The position numbers were made by a program, and so were the translations under genes. Below are positions 16,935 through 26,224 of a stretch of DNA of 64,000 nucleotides, piece by piece; positions within the stretch are counted from its first letter, which is position 1; every line of letters begins with the position of its first letter. Origin of the DNA: Saprospiraceae bacterium (lineage in GTDB: Bacteria; Bacteroidota; Bacteroidia; Chitinophagales; Saprospiraceae); the NCBI GenBank assembly GCA_020631405.1, contig JAHDHH010000005.1, positions 1 to 64,000 on the forward strand, given 5' to 3'. Below the pieces are notes generated by a model. It had not been told where the DNA came from, did no database searches, and saw only the letters and a list, made by a program, of their open reading frames with translations.

Positions 16935-19900
16935 TTAAAAGTTAACATTTACACCCAAAGTAAAGCTTCTTACTACTGGACTTGCACCTACTTGTAGACC
17001 ATAAGTTGTTGGTCCTAAATATCCACCATTTGTTGTATTAACTCCTTCTGGATTGAATGAAGTGTAATCTTCTCCCATTAGATAAAGTAGGTTAGTAGAT
17101 GCAGCATAAATTCTCAATGAACCTAACCCAATTTTATTTAGCCTATCTGGATTAAGCGTATATCCAACTGTCATATTTCTCAATGCAAGGTAAGATGCAT
17201 CTTGAATCATCGCGTCAGTCTCATCTCTATTACGAGCATAGTGCTGGCTATTAGCATCAGCTACACCGTCATCATCAGCATCAAATGTAGGCTTAAGAGC
17301 TCTACCCCACTGTGACCCGTAATATAGAGGATCAACGTTCCATACTTCTCCACCTTGAGCACCTTGAAACTGAAGTGAAACATCAAAATCACTAAAAGTC
17401 AAACTTGTATTAAATCCATAGTAAAAGTCTGGTGTGTTTGATCCAATTTTTACTAAATCACCACCTTCTTCAGGATTATCTGGGTTGTAAGGTGTCTTAG
17501 TAATTACACCATCACCATTCTGATCTACAACATAGCTATAACCACTTTCTTGTCCAGGGAATTCAACAGGGTTGTTAAGGTCTTCAATATTAACAAAACC
17601 AGAAGTTTCTAATCCCCACATTTCTCCTATCTCACCACCTACATAATTTCTCCAGAATGGATGTCTACCTGATTGACCAAAGTCAGACCAAGGTAACTCT
17701 TCAATCTCATCCACTTCAAGCATATCATCTTCAATGCCTAAGTCAGTAATTTCTGTATTTACAGATGAGAAGTTAGCTCCAATATTCCACTTAAGGCTAC
17801 TGCTGTTTACAAGTGTTGCTCCTAAGTCTAATTCAACTCCTGAACTTCTCACATCACCTGAATTCAATATGATAGAAGGAGTACCTAATACTTCTGATAC
17901 ATTCTGACTAATCAAAATATCTTCAATATCTGAAGTATAGTAGTCAGCACCTAGTCTAATTCTATTTTCTAAGAATCCTAAATTCACACCGTAGTTAGTC
18001 TCAGTGTTAGTCTGCCAAGTCAAGTCAGCATTTTCTACATCAGATGGGATAAGGAATCCTGTTCCAAAAATAGTTGCTTGAGGATCTAGTAAACTTAGTG
18101 AACTATATGCACCTAAGAAAGATGTAGTTCCTAGTGACCCTGTACTGAATCTTAATTTAAAGTCACTCAATAAGTTAGAGTTCCAGAATGCTTCATTATG
18201 GATATTCCAACCTAGTGATAAAGCAGGGAATGTCTCGAATCTATTATTAGCTCCGAATCTTGAATCACCGTCTCTTCTTATTGAGAATGATGCTAAGTAT
18301 CTATTGTCGAATGCATAGTTAATTCTTCCAAAGACACTTCTTCTAGAAATTACTTCTTCTCTCTCTTGTACTTGAATGTCTGCAGGGTCAAGTAAAGCAA
18401 AGTTTTGAGGTTGACCAAATGGAATATTAGTTGCATCTAGCTCTAAACCGTTGATATAGAAGTTTTGGAACTCCATACCTAATACTGCACCTATATCGTG
18501 ATTGCCAATATTCTTAGCATAGTTCAATGTAGTCTCACTTAAGACAGATGATCTGTTCACCTCTCTTTGATCCATAAAAGTTTGAGTAGTTCTTGCTCTA
18601 GAATCAAACTCTAACCCTCTATACTGATAGTCTCTAGTATTTCTTGAATCTCCACCTAGTACGGTTTTAATATTCAATCCATCTGTAATCTCGTATTGTA
18701 GGTATGTATTGACATTTCCAAATAGAGTCTTTTCCCAACTATCTGTGTTGTCTAATTTAGTTGCTGGACCAGCATCTCCTGAACCACCTAAACCATTTCC
18801 ACTTCTACCATAGTGCCAGTCCTGTGCTGTCATACCAGGCTCAAGTGTATAGATACTGTTGTTGAATGGAGCTTCAGATCCACCTCTATATCCAGAATCA
18901 AACCCAGATAATCCGAGTGCCTGAGCTTGTTGATCTAAATCTTGAACAAAAGCAATAGAAGCTGCAGTATGATATACTGGATGGACACTATATGCTCTTA
19001 GTAAATCTCTCATATCGTGTCCAACGATATCTCTATCACCTAAGAATCCATTGATGTTTAATCCTGTTTTGAACTTTTTACCAATCTTAGCATCTAAGTT
19101 CAATCTTGCATTATATCTCTCAAATGCTTGAGTCTGAACCACACCTTCAGTATTCAAGTATCCAACTGATGCATAATAACTTACATCATCAGTACCTCCA
19201 CTAATGTTAAGGTTGTGGTTCATGCTAGTTCCATTCTGGAACAACCAGTCTTCAACTGCAAGCACATCTGGAGAGTTCTTATATCCATTGAGTCTGTAGT
19301 TAAATATATCTTGTCCAGGAGTTGTGACATTTCCATCATCATCAGTGATATCAAATACTGAAAAATCTACAGCTCCAACGTCTCTCATGTTTTCCATATG
19401 AGTTGCCATATCTGATGAATTTGCAAGGATATTGTCTTGTACATATCTGTGTGAAGTACTCACATAAGCATTGTACCCTACAGTAGCCTTTCCTGACTTT
19501 CCTTTTTTAGTGGTTACTAAGATTACACCATTTGCACCTCTTGAACCATAGATAGCCGCAGATGCAGCATCTTTGAGTACTTCCATACTCTCGATATCAT
19601 TAGGATTAACTGTTGCAAGGTTTCCAGAAATTGGAAAACCATCAACAACGATCAATGGGTTAGAATCTCCAGAAATAGAAGCAGCAGCTCTAATTTGTAT
19701 CTTAGGATCTGCTCCAGGCGAACCGTCTTGATTCTGAATCAACACACCTGCAAGCTTACCTGCAAGAGCATCATCTACCCTTGTAGCCTGAACAGCAGCG
19801 ATATCTGGTCCTCCTATTTGAGAAATTGCTCCAGTGCTGTGTGACTTCTTCCTGGTACCATATCCAACAACAATGACTTCATCCAAGGTGTTAGCATCTG

Positions 19901-20207
19901 GTGCCAGAGTAAGTGACAAAGAAGACTCACTACCGACAGTCATAGTCATAGTTTCATAGCCTAAATAACTCACCTCAAGGACATCTCCTTCGCTGGCCAT
20001 GATACTGAAATTCCCATCAATATCAGTAATAGTACCAACATCTGTTCCTTGAACAAATACGTTAGCACCAATAAGAGGTAATCCACTCTCATCAAGTAGG
20101 TTACCTGTAACTTTTTGACCATATGAACTTGCAAGCCCAACGAAGAGCAGGAAGCACAATGTCAAATTGGCTTTTTTCCAAAGCCATGTAAGATTAGTTT
20201 TTTGCAT
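16935..20207 (-). CDS. SusC/RagA TonB-dependent transporter (pair 2)
   Basis: This outer-membrane importer has 1090 residues. A signal peptide (1-30) precedes a carboxypeptidase-regulatory-like beta-sandwich (~35-110), which ends just before the SusC signature VVGYGTRKK at ~113. A plug domain with KDAASAAIYGSRGANG (~211-226) and a 22-strand barrel ending in VNVNF complete it. In this PUL the substrate should be alginate oligosaccharides. Transcription probably starts ~410 nt upstream at an operator-controlled promoter. Confidence 0.96.
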   Translation of the reverse strand: MQKTNLTWLWKKANLTLCFLLFVGLASSYGQKVTGNLLDESGLPLIGANVFVQGTDVGTITDIDGNFSIMASEGDVLEVSYLGYETMTMTVGSESSLSLTLAPDANTLDEVIVVGYGTRKKSHSTGAISQIGGPDIAAVQATRVDDALAGKLAGVLIQNQDGSPGADPKIQIRAAASISGDSNPLIVVDGFPISGNLATVNPNDIESMEVLKDAASAAIYGSRGANGVILVTTKKGKSGKATVGYNAYVSTSHRYVQDNILANSSDMATHMENMRDVGAVDFSVFDITDDDGNVTTPGQDIFNYRLNGYKNSPDVLAVEDWLFQNGTSMNHNLNISGGTDDVSYYASVGYLNTEGVVQTQAFERYNARLNLDAKIGKKFKTGLNINGFLGDRDIVGHDMRDLLRAYSVHPVYHTAASIAFVQDLDQQAQALGLSGFDSGYRGGSEAPFNNSIYTLEPGMTAQDWHYGRSGNGLGGSGDAGPATKLDNTDSWEKTLFGNVNTYLQYEITDGLNIKTVLGGDSRNTRDYQYRGLEFDSRARTTQTFMDQREVNRSSVLSETTLNYAKNIGNHDIGAVLGMEFQNFYINGLELDATNIPFGQPQNFALLDPADIQVQEREEVISRRSVFGRINYAFDNRYLASFSIRRDGDSRFGANNRFETFPALSLGWNIHNEAFWNSNLLSDFKLRFSTGSLGTTSFLGAYSSLSLLDPQATIFGTGFLIPSDVENADLTWQTNTETNYGVNLGFLENRIRLGADYYTSDIEDILISQNVSEVLGTPSIILNSGDVRSSGVELDLGATLVNSSSLKWNIGANFSSVNTEITDLGIEDDMLEVDEIEELPWSDFGQSGRHPFWRNYVGGEIGEMWGLETSGFVNIEDLNNPVEFPGQESGYSYVVDQNGDGVITKTPYNPDNPEEGGDLVKIGSNTPDFYYGFNTSLTFSDFDVSLQFQGAQGGEVWNVDPLYYGSQWGRALKPTFDADDDGVADANSQHYARNRDETDAMIQDASYLALRNMTVGYTLNPDRLNKIGLGSLRIYAASTNLLYLMGEDYTSFNPEGVNTTNGGYLGPTTYGLQVGASPVVRSFTLGVNVNF

Positions 20208-20598
20208 GATTAGAAAATTTTTTTAATTGGTTTAAACTCGTTTTTAAATATGTGAAGAATCAACATCCTTCACGCTTTCATACTAGATTCAAAAGCACTC
20301 ATCTCACTAAATAGTATGAATGTGTTATGGGTGACTTTTTTCTTTTTTTCAAATAATAGATTACACTGTTTCAGCAATACTTCACAATTGAAGACAGCAC
20401 TTCGCAAAATGTTGAATTGCATGTACTTCTTAGCCTTAAATTGTTGGAAATTGTTGATATCAGATAGACAACTAAGTAGCTTACTGTTACATATGCCTAT
20501 CAACGTATTGTACTGACATGATTTATTAATGTCACTGAATAGTAACAGTAAAGGTTGATATTGTCTTTGATTCGATAGTATCAAGATAGTCAGTATTG
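20208..20598 (-). other. Long 5' leader of susC pair 2
   Basis: If the promoter at 20623-20653 is used, about 390-410 nt of untranslated RNA precede susC. The region is AT-rich and has no supportable gene; short reading frames here overlap each other on both strands and look random. A small hairpin, GTGAAG/CTTCAC (20252-20273), lies ~45 nt before the start codon. Any regulatory role is inference. Confidence 0.4.
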
Positions 20599-20625
20599 TT
20601 GGTTGACCAATAATTGGTTGACCAA
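20599..20625. promoter_or_regulatory. Tandem operators upstream of susC pair 2
   Basis: Two perfect copies of TTGGTTGACCAA lie at 20599-20610 and 20614-20625, 15 bp apart centre to centre. The half-site TTGGT/ACCAA is palindromic and of the TGGTnnACCA type bound by FadR-subfamily GntR regulators. The upstream copy overlaps the -7 box at 20623-20630, which suggests repression. Confidence 0.75.
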
Positions 20626-20653
20626 ATATAGGCGTCACATTTTATATTGCAAA
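20623..20653 (-). promoter_or_regulatory. Promoter of susC pair 2
   Basis: On the minus strand TTTG (20653-20650), 19 bp, then TATATTTG (20630-20623) matches the Bacteroidota -33/-7 promoter. The -7 box shares three bases with the operator at 20614-20625. Confidence 0.65.
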
Positions 20654-21040
20654 TTTTTTTGGAGAAAAATTTACAGCACAAACAGCAATTCTAGTGCTTT
20701 CGAAACTAATAACCATGTATTAACTCATAAGCAATATTATATTTTGCAATAGACACTTGGTAATAACTAATATTATAATGTAGCAATGATTGAGTTACAA
20801 TTAGAATTTCCACAATCGCCCATTATTACAGTTTGGATATAACAAATATACTCTCAAACACTGGCCAGGGCTAGCAATTAACCAGCTCTTTAATAATGGC
20901 AATATGACATTTATCACAAGGAAATCCTTATGAAGTACAAGACAACTTAGCTCATTAAGCCCTACCAATGAGGTTTGACTAAGTCCTATCAACACCACCG
21001 TACAGTAGAATACAGCTTATAATATACTTGCTAAGGAAGA
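20654..21040. other. Intergenic stretch between the PL6 gene and susC promoter 2
   Basis: About 390 bp of AT-rich sequence with no supportable gene. The short minus-strand frame at 20801-20998 has no recognisable features. Confidence 0.4.
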
Positions 21041-22975
21041 TTAGCTTCGGAAGAACTTGCGAGTTATTTGCATGTTGTTGACCCCAGACTGATTTATGAA
21101 ATCCAGCTTTAATAGATAAGCTCCTGGAAGTAAGTCATCGAGATTTACATGTAATGCATCATTGATTAGAATACACTCTTTGGAGAATATCTTTTTACCG
21201 TCTAATTGAACGACACTAATACTTAAGCTTTGATAGTGAGTTGGCAAATTAGTTAAATGGATTCCACCGTCAGTTGGATTGGGGGAAAGTAATAACTCAT
21301 TGTTGATTTGATCCAATACCGAAGTAATTTGACCAGGATCTTGAAAAACAACAATACTTACAGATTGTGCCCCTCCCGTAAGAGTCACAGTACCAGACCT
21401 ACTACTCTCTTCCAAATTTGAATCGACAGTTATATTTAGTGTGGCATCATTTGACCCAACTGACAAATCGGTAGATATCCAATCCTCACTAGTCATAACA
21501 GTCCAATCAATATTACTAGATACTTGCACCGATCTAGTTTCTCCTTCTCCTACAATATAAAGCTGGGAAGCATTTGCTGTGACGTAGTCAACCAAATTGT
21601 CAAACGAGTAAGAAGGCCCTGTGTTCATTTCGGTTGCATGAGGCTTTACTAAGGTTGTTGATGAAAATTCAGATGCGCCAACTGCCTTCTCAGAAATTGC
21701 ATTAGGCCTAGACACTTTCATCAAATCCAATTGTATGGCATTATCATAATTCATCCCCTCATACAGTGGAACCTCTGAATAGCCCTCTTTAGAAGACGCT
21801 GCAACTGGACTACTGATTTCTGGCTGAAAATATCCTTCAGCATTCTCATACAATACAGGATCGAGTTCAAGCAGTCCCTCTGAAGGCATATCAATGCCAA
21901 GCTCTCCAAATACGTAATTATTTATCCATGACTCACTTTCAGTGTCTTGCGCAAATAAGTTGTCCTTCGGGTCAGAAAACACATTATTCGCAATCACAAC
22001 ATTGGAAGGAGGATTACTACCACTTCCCCCTAATATCATCTCTTCTGAATCAACTATAGTATTATGATAGATGTGGACATCAGACAATGGATCTGAAGGG
22101 TCATTTTGCAAGTAAATAGACCTTCTGGTCAATCCTTCAAAGTAATTGTTATATACATAGTGGTGAGAACCTTCTCTTATACGAATGCCTCCCATATTGT
22201 TCAGAAAGAAATTTCCATACACGATGCCTTCATCACCATGCCTAAGTACGAGCTCAGCTACTGGATTATCTTCAAATGTGTTATAACGATAGACATTTTG
22301 TCTTGACTTATGTGAGATGATTTCACCATCACCGTTGCACCTTGTAAAGTAGCAATATTCTACAAGGGTCCTACTATCTAAATGCCCTTGCGAACTTACT
22401 CCAATTCTGATTGGCTCGATACCTTCATCATTACCCATTCCGTCGAAATGCTTAAATGAACAGTGCTGAATCTTGTGATAGCCAGGCTCATCATCTACTA
22501 ATATGGAGAGAATATTCTGATTATCTAAATTGAGTCTATTTTCGAAATTGCAATAGCTGATTGTAGTCCTCCTTGATTCTTCGTATACTCTTAGGTATTT
22601 GAAACAGGTATAGTTCTGTATATTGACATGAGTAATTAGGATATCATTGCCGTAGATCTTAACCACATCCAAATTACCGATAAATCCTCCAACATACTGG
22701 AATCCAGAAAAGGTTACTCCACTACCTTCTATTACAACTCTTGAAACTCCTGAAAACAATACACTGCCATATGGTTCAGCTGTGACTATCAACCCATCCT
22801 TCTCTATCTCCATACGAACATGGGTATAAGTACCTGACTGCCAAACAATACTATCCCCTGGACTAGCCATGTCTTGGGCAGAATTGAATTCAGAAATTGA
22901 TGAGACATCATATCGTGTTTGAGCAGAAAGTGCTAAAAAGGCCACTAAACACAAACACAGCATAACAAGTCTCAT
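21041..22975 (-). CDS. PL6 alginate lyase with BACON and T9SS sorting domains
   Basis: The start is placed at ATG 22975, giving a signal peptide MRLVMLCLCLVAFLALSAQ; the longer frame needs a TTG. Of 644 residues, ~20-400 form the PL6 (chondroitinase-B-like) parallel beta-helix. The catalytic pair is Lys223 in ISHKSR and Arg245 in ELVLRHG, with the acidic calcium-site motif NGDGE at 214-218. Residues ~463-548 look like a BACON domain (SSNIDWTV, RSGTVTL, then VFQDPG), often carbohydrate- or mucin-associated. From ~561 a T9SS sorting domain (LLLSPNPTDGG) directs secretion. It lies 111 nt behind the PL7-PL7 gene and is probably cotranscribed. Confidence 0.92.
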   Translation of the reverse strand: MRLVMLCLCLVAFLALSAQTRYDVSSISEFNSAQDMASPGDSIVWQSGTYTHVRMEIEKDGLIVTAEPYGSVLFSGVSRVVIEGSGVTFSGFQYVGGFIGNLDVVKIYGNDILITHVNIQNYTCFKYLRVYEESRRTTISYCNFENRLNLDNQNILSILVDDEPGYHKIQHCSFKHFDGMGNDEGIEPIRIGVSSQGHLDSRTLVEYCYFTRCNGDGEIISHKSRQNVYRYNTFEDNPVAELVLRHGDEGIVYGNFFLNNMGGIRIREGSHHYVYNNYFEGLTRRSIYLQNDPSDPLSDVHIYHNTIVDSEEMILGGSGSNPPSNVVIANNVFSDPKDNLFAQDTESESWINNYVFGELGIDMPSEGLLELDPVLYENAEGYFQPEISSPVAASSKEGYSEVPLYEGMNYDNAIQLDLMKVSRPNAISEKAVGASEFSSTTLVKPHATEMNTGPSYSFDNLVDYVTANASQLYIVGEGETRSVQVSSNIDWTVMTSEDWISTDLSVGSNDATLNITVDSNLEESSRSGTVTLTGGAQSVSIVVFQDPGQITSVLDQINNELLLSPNPTDGGIHLTNLPTHYQSLSISVVQLDGKKIFSKECILINDALHVNLDDLLPGAYLLKLDFINQSGVNNMQITRKFFRS

Positions 22976-23086
22976 AATATCAATTATTAGATTTAAAAAC
23001 AATAGATATAACCATCCTTAGCAATAGATACACAACCTACTATTGAGCTAGTTCTATAGGATGCATAGCTTAAGTCATTGTTATGC

Positions 23087-25906
23087 TTACAGCTTAATCA
23101 ATTTACTCACATGAGATTTGTCTTTTCCTGCTAGCTTGACAATATAGGTCCCAGATTGAAGGTCACTAATGTCAAATGTCTCCTGCCTACTTATCTCGCT
23201 TTGGATAACTGGTCTACCTGATTGATCAAATATGGCTATAGAATTATATCCTTCTCCACAGCTTACCGAAAGTATTGAAGTAGCTGGATTAGGTGTAACC
23301 ATAACATCATCTTGAGATACTTCTTCTACGTCTACTGAAAATATTCTTTCCCCCTCGCCAAACACTCTAAACTCTGTGAGGCTTACCCATTTGCCTGTAT
23401 ATTCGTTAACTCCCAATACTGTGATTCTTACATATCGGGCTTCTAGACTATCAACAGAGTTAACAATTGGTGCCTCAATAGTACCTTGTATTACATTTGT
23501 AGACCGATCAACAATAGGCGTATATGGCCCATCTTGCTCCATAGCTCCTTCGATAATAAATTGATAAGCCCTGTCTTCATAACAAGTCACCTCTGTTTGA
23601 GTGATTTTGATAAAACCTCCTAGATCTATCTTTGCTGATTGTGGAAATTCGTCAACAGACCAACGAGTATTGGTATTATCATCTACTAATTTAGCTACAG
23701 TATTATTACCATCTGGAATACCTGTTCCCCCTATTGATTGATTCAAAGCCCAGTTAAACTCATCAGATGGAGTAAGTACACGTATGATTTTAGAATCTAC
23801 AAAACCTCCTTCTTCTGTAGTCGCAGTGATCGTCACATCACCTTCAGCGATAGCGATGAGATAACCTTCATCAGTCACAGTAGCAATACTTGGGTCACTT
23901 GACTCAAAACTTACATTCTGATTAGTAGCTCCTGAAGGAGAGATAACCGTCTGCAACTGTGTCTCTGCTCCAATCGCAACAGGCCCATTAATATCAACTA
24001 GCTCTACTGCATCAACTATTATCGGAACTTGGACAGTAATAAACGTGCTTAAAGATGTCTTTGAACCTCCTTCATTATCTGTTGCTTTCGCTGTGAGAGT
24101 ATATTCTCCCTCCGGTACATTAGTCCAAGTCAAGGAGTATGGAGCACTGGTAGCCTCTCCAAGTTTATTATTACCACCTTCAAAGAATTCAACTTTAGTT
24201 ACACTTCCATCAGAATCTTCAGTATCGACTGTTATTGTAATATCACTTCCTGGCAAGAAATTAGTCCCACCAACTGGCTCGACTATACTCACAGACGGAA
24301 AATAGTTTTGTTGTGTACCATCTTCTTCAAATAACTCATCAAAATATACGGTTGCCTCACCATTATCTTGAAGGTATACCCCAGCCTTCCAATAGCTAGG
24401 CCATGTCCAGAATGACACATCTTCATTGAGCTTTTCTTCGCCTTCAAAGTCGATTATCATTCTTCCATCAACCAATCTAATGTCGCAGTTGAAATATCCT
24501 CCTGGATCTTCTCCAAGATCCACGTGGGTTGTGCTCACTCCTACTGCATCTGTTTTTATTGCCGCCCATATGTGGTTGAACGGTTCTTTGTTCGTATGCT
24601 TGTAAATTCTGAGCAATGGCTTATTAGGACCACTTCCTGCGTTAGCATCATCATGTATTTGCATTAAGGTCACCTGCTCACAAGTTTGATCTACCACATC
24701 AAGTCTTCCATGTAGTGATCTATTTTCTTGAGTTAGGTCCCAATTGGTCTCATTTCTAAGTTCAGTCCTTTGGCTATCACCTGATTGATTAAACAATATC
24801 TTATCACCATCAACTACGTAGAAGTATTGAGGATGCGTATAGCCTTGGTTCAGTGTTTCATTTTGTGCTAACGTGGAGCTAGTCGGAGCTTGCAGCTTAC
24901 AATCTGCAAGGAAAGGCTGGAATCTTGGAATATCAGATGGAGCATCATAAGCAGCTGGAGGAGTTGGTGCAAAGTGTTTGACATCTAAGGCATAAAATGA
25001 CACTTGAGCAAATTCTTCAGGATCTCCGGCATTATTCTGATTATAATTTCCTGCTTTAAAGTACATCCAATCATCAGCAAAGCCACTATCCGTCATATCT
25101 ATTTCTTGGACTACATCATCCTTACCTTCTCTCATGATTGTAACAGTAAGCAAGTTGCCTATTGCCTTTATTTCATAACTAAACTTCTCTCCTAGGGCAA
25201 TACCATCTTCTGGATCTGGAGCATCATCACTTCTGCTTCCTATCATATCATACCATTGCTCAGCACTTGTTGTTGGCTCATGCGCTACATAAATCGAACC
25301 TTTTGTATTGTTTGGCAACTTGCGATAATAAATTCTGCATGGTTCATCATCAGAGGCATGAATCTGCCCAACAATTGTACGTCCTACTTTACGGAATTCA
25401 TCAGATGTAAGGGACACATGGTCCACTGCACAAGTAGCTGTCATGATGCCATCAACTCCTCCAGCAGCTTCTTGATTTGCCATGGAAGAAGAAGAAAACA
25501 CCCAGTTATTTTTATTGATTCCTTGAGTAGGGATACTAGTATCAAATCTCCTAATCATTTCTCTAAGCTCATTCCTTGGGTATGTACTACCTCCAGTAGC
25601 TCCGTCATTTGGGCACCAAAACACCATAGCCCCTGATACTGGGTCTGTATAGAATTCACCATCTACAGTAAATCCACCTGCAAGTTGGTCTGAATCTCTT
25701 TCTTGTTGATTTGGTCGCGTAAGCTTCCAATAAGAGAGGTCAAAGTTACTTCCTGGAGGCACTGTCGGATCTAAGTCCTGAGCCGAAACTGGGTTAGCTG
25801 AGAGATTCAAAAGAAACAGCAACACGAAGCAACGCAAGTAAACAATAGCAGACGAAGATTCTGTTTGTCCTAACTTTAGGAATTGATGAAATGATGACAC
25901 TTTCAT
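23087..25906 (-). CDS. Multimodular secreted alginate lyase, PL7-PL7-Ig-BIG2-F5/8C-T9SS
   Basis: This is about 939 residues from ATG 25906; an in-frame ATG at 25948 would add 14. An extended N-terminus leads to a signal sequence ending VSAQ at ~43. PL7 domain 1 (~50-312) has RNELR 111-115, QIH 181-183 and YFKAGNYNQ 282-290. PL7 domain 2 (~328-526) has RTELR 380-384, QIH 416-418 and YWKAGVYLQ 505-513. Then come an Ig-like domain (~537-625), a BIG2-like domain (~632-710), an F5/8C or CBM32-like domain (~717-850) and a T9SS sorting domain (~868-939). Both catalytic motifs are intact, unlike the tandem PL7 lipoprotein. Tandem operators lie upstream at 26019-26045. Confidence 0.92.
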   Translation of the reverse strand: MKVSSFHQFLKLGQTESSSAIVYLRCFVLLFLLNLSANPVSAQDLDPTVPPGSNFDLSYWKLTRPNQQERDSDQLAGGFTVDGEFYTDPVSGAMVFWCPNDGATGGSTYPRNELREMIRRFDTSIPTQGINKNNWVFSSSSMANQEAAGGVDGIMTATCAVDHVSLTSDEFRKVGRTIVGQIHASDDEPCRIYYRKLPNNTKGSIYVAHEPTTSAEQWYDMIGSRSDDAPDPEDGIALGEKFSYEIKAIGNLLTVTIMREGKDDVVQEIDMTDSGFADDWMYFKAGNYNQNNAGDPEEFAQVSFYALDVKHFAPTPPAAYDAPSDIPRFQPFLADCKLQAPTSSTLAQNETLNQGYTHPQYFYVVDGDKILFNQSGDSQRTELRNETNWDLTQENRSLHGRLDVVDQTCEQVTLMQIHDDANAGSGPNKPLLRIYKHTNKEPFNHIWAAIKTDAVGVSTTHVDLGEDPGGYFNCDIRLVDGRMIIDFEGEEKLNEDVSFWTWPSYWKAGVYLQDNGEATVYFDELFEEDGTQQNYFPSVSIVEPVGGTNFLPGSDITITVDTEDSDGSVTKVEFFEGGNNKLGEATSAPYSLTWTNVPEGEYTLTAKATDNEGGSKTSLSTFITVQVPIIVDAVELVDINGPVAIGAETQLQTVISPSGATNQNVSFESSDPSIATVTDEGYLIAIAEGDVTITATTEEGGFVDSKIIRVLTPSDEFNWALNQSIGGTGIPDGNNTVAKLVDDNTNTRWSVDEFPQSAKIDLGGFIKITQTEVTCYEDRAYQFIIEGAMEQDGPYTPIVDRSTNVIQGTIEAPIVNSVDSLEARYVRITVLGVNEYTGKWVSLTEFRVFGEGERIFSVDVEEVSQDDVMVTPNPATSILSVSCGEGYNSIAIFDQSGRPVIQSEISRQETFDISDLQSGTYIVKLAGKDKSHVSKLIKL

Positions 25907-26018
25907 AAGTAGATATTTTGTGATAAGTCTGATAATATCCAACATCATGTATGCCTAATTCTACTTAGCTATAAATCAAATTGCCTCTTAGCATGTAGGA
26001 CTCATACAAATTGTGGAA

Positions 26019-26045
26019 TTGGTCAACCTAAAATTGGTCAACCAA
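26019..26045. promoter_or_regulatory. Tandem operators upstream of the PL7-PL7 gene
   Basis: TTGGTCAACCTA (26019-26030) and TTGGTCAACCAA (26034-26045) are the reverse-complement form of the same palindrome. They are again 15 bp apart. A TATATTTA box on the minus strand (26059-26052, one mismatch) could be the -7 element. They lie ~115 bp before the start codon. Confidence 0.7.
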
Positions 26046-26168
26046 TAGCTGTAAATATATAACATTTAATAATGTTGTCCTTGATACTTTACCTATAAAT
26101 CAGGTGTTTCAACAGACATTCATTAATAAAAACACCAAAGCATGTTTAGATGTTTTCTCTAAATAACA

Positions 26169-26201
26169 AAGAGCCCTCTACAATGTTTGTAGAAGGCTCT
26201 T
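26169..26201 (-). terminator. Terminator after susD pair 1
   Basis: A long stem, AAGAGCC-x-TCTACAAA paired with its complement, has a short loop. On the minus strand it is followed by TTTGTTATTT. It lies ~24 nt past the susD stop. Confidence 0.78.
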
Positions 26202-26224
26202 CGATATTCTTATATATACCTTTT

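Noticed and set aside
20270-20638. Minus-strand frame of 122 codons upstream of susC pair 2
   Set aside because: It overlaps the operators and promoter, and its first residues are a translation of the repeated operator. No protein-like features are present.
20858-20895. Weak stem downstream of the PL6 gene
   Set aside because: Only about 6 of 8 pairs form and no T-run follows on the minus strand, so it is not supported as a terminator.
21584-21596. TAGTCAACCAAAT inside the PL6 gene
   Set aside because: Only one half-site is good and it is internal to the coding region.
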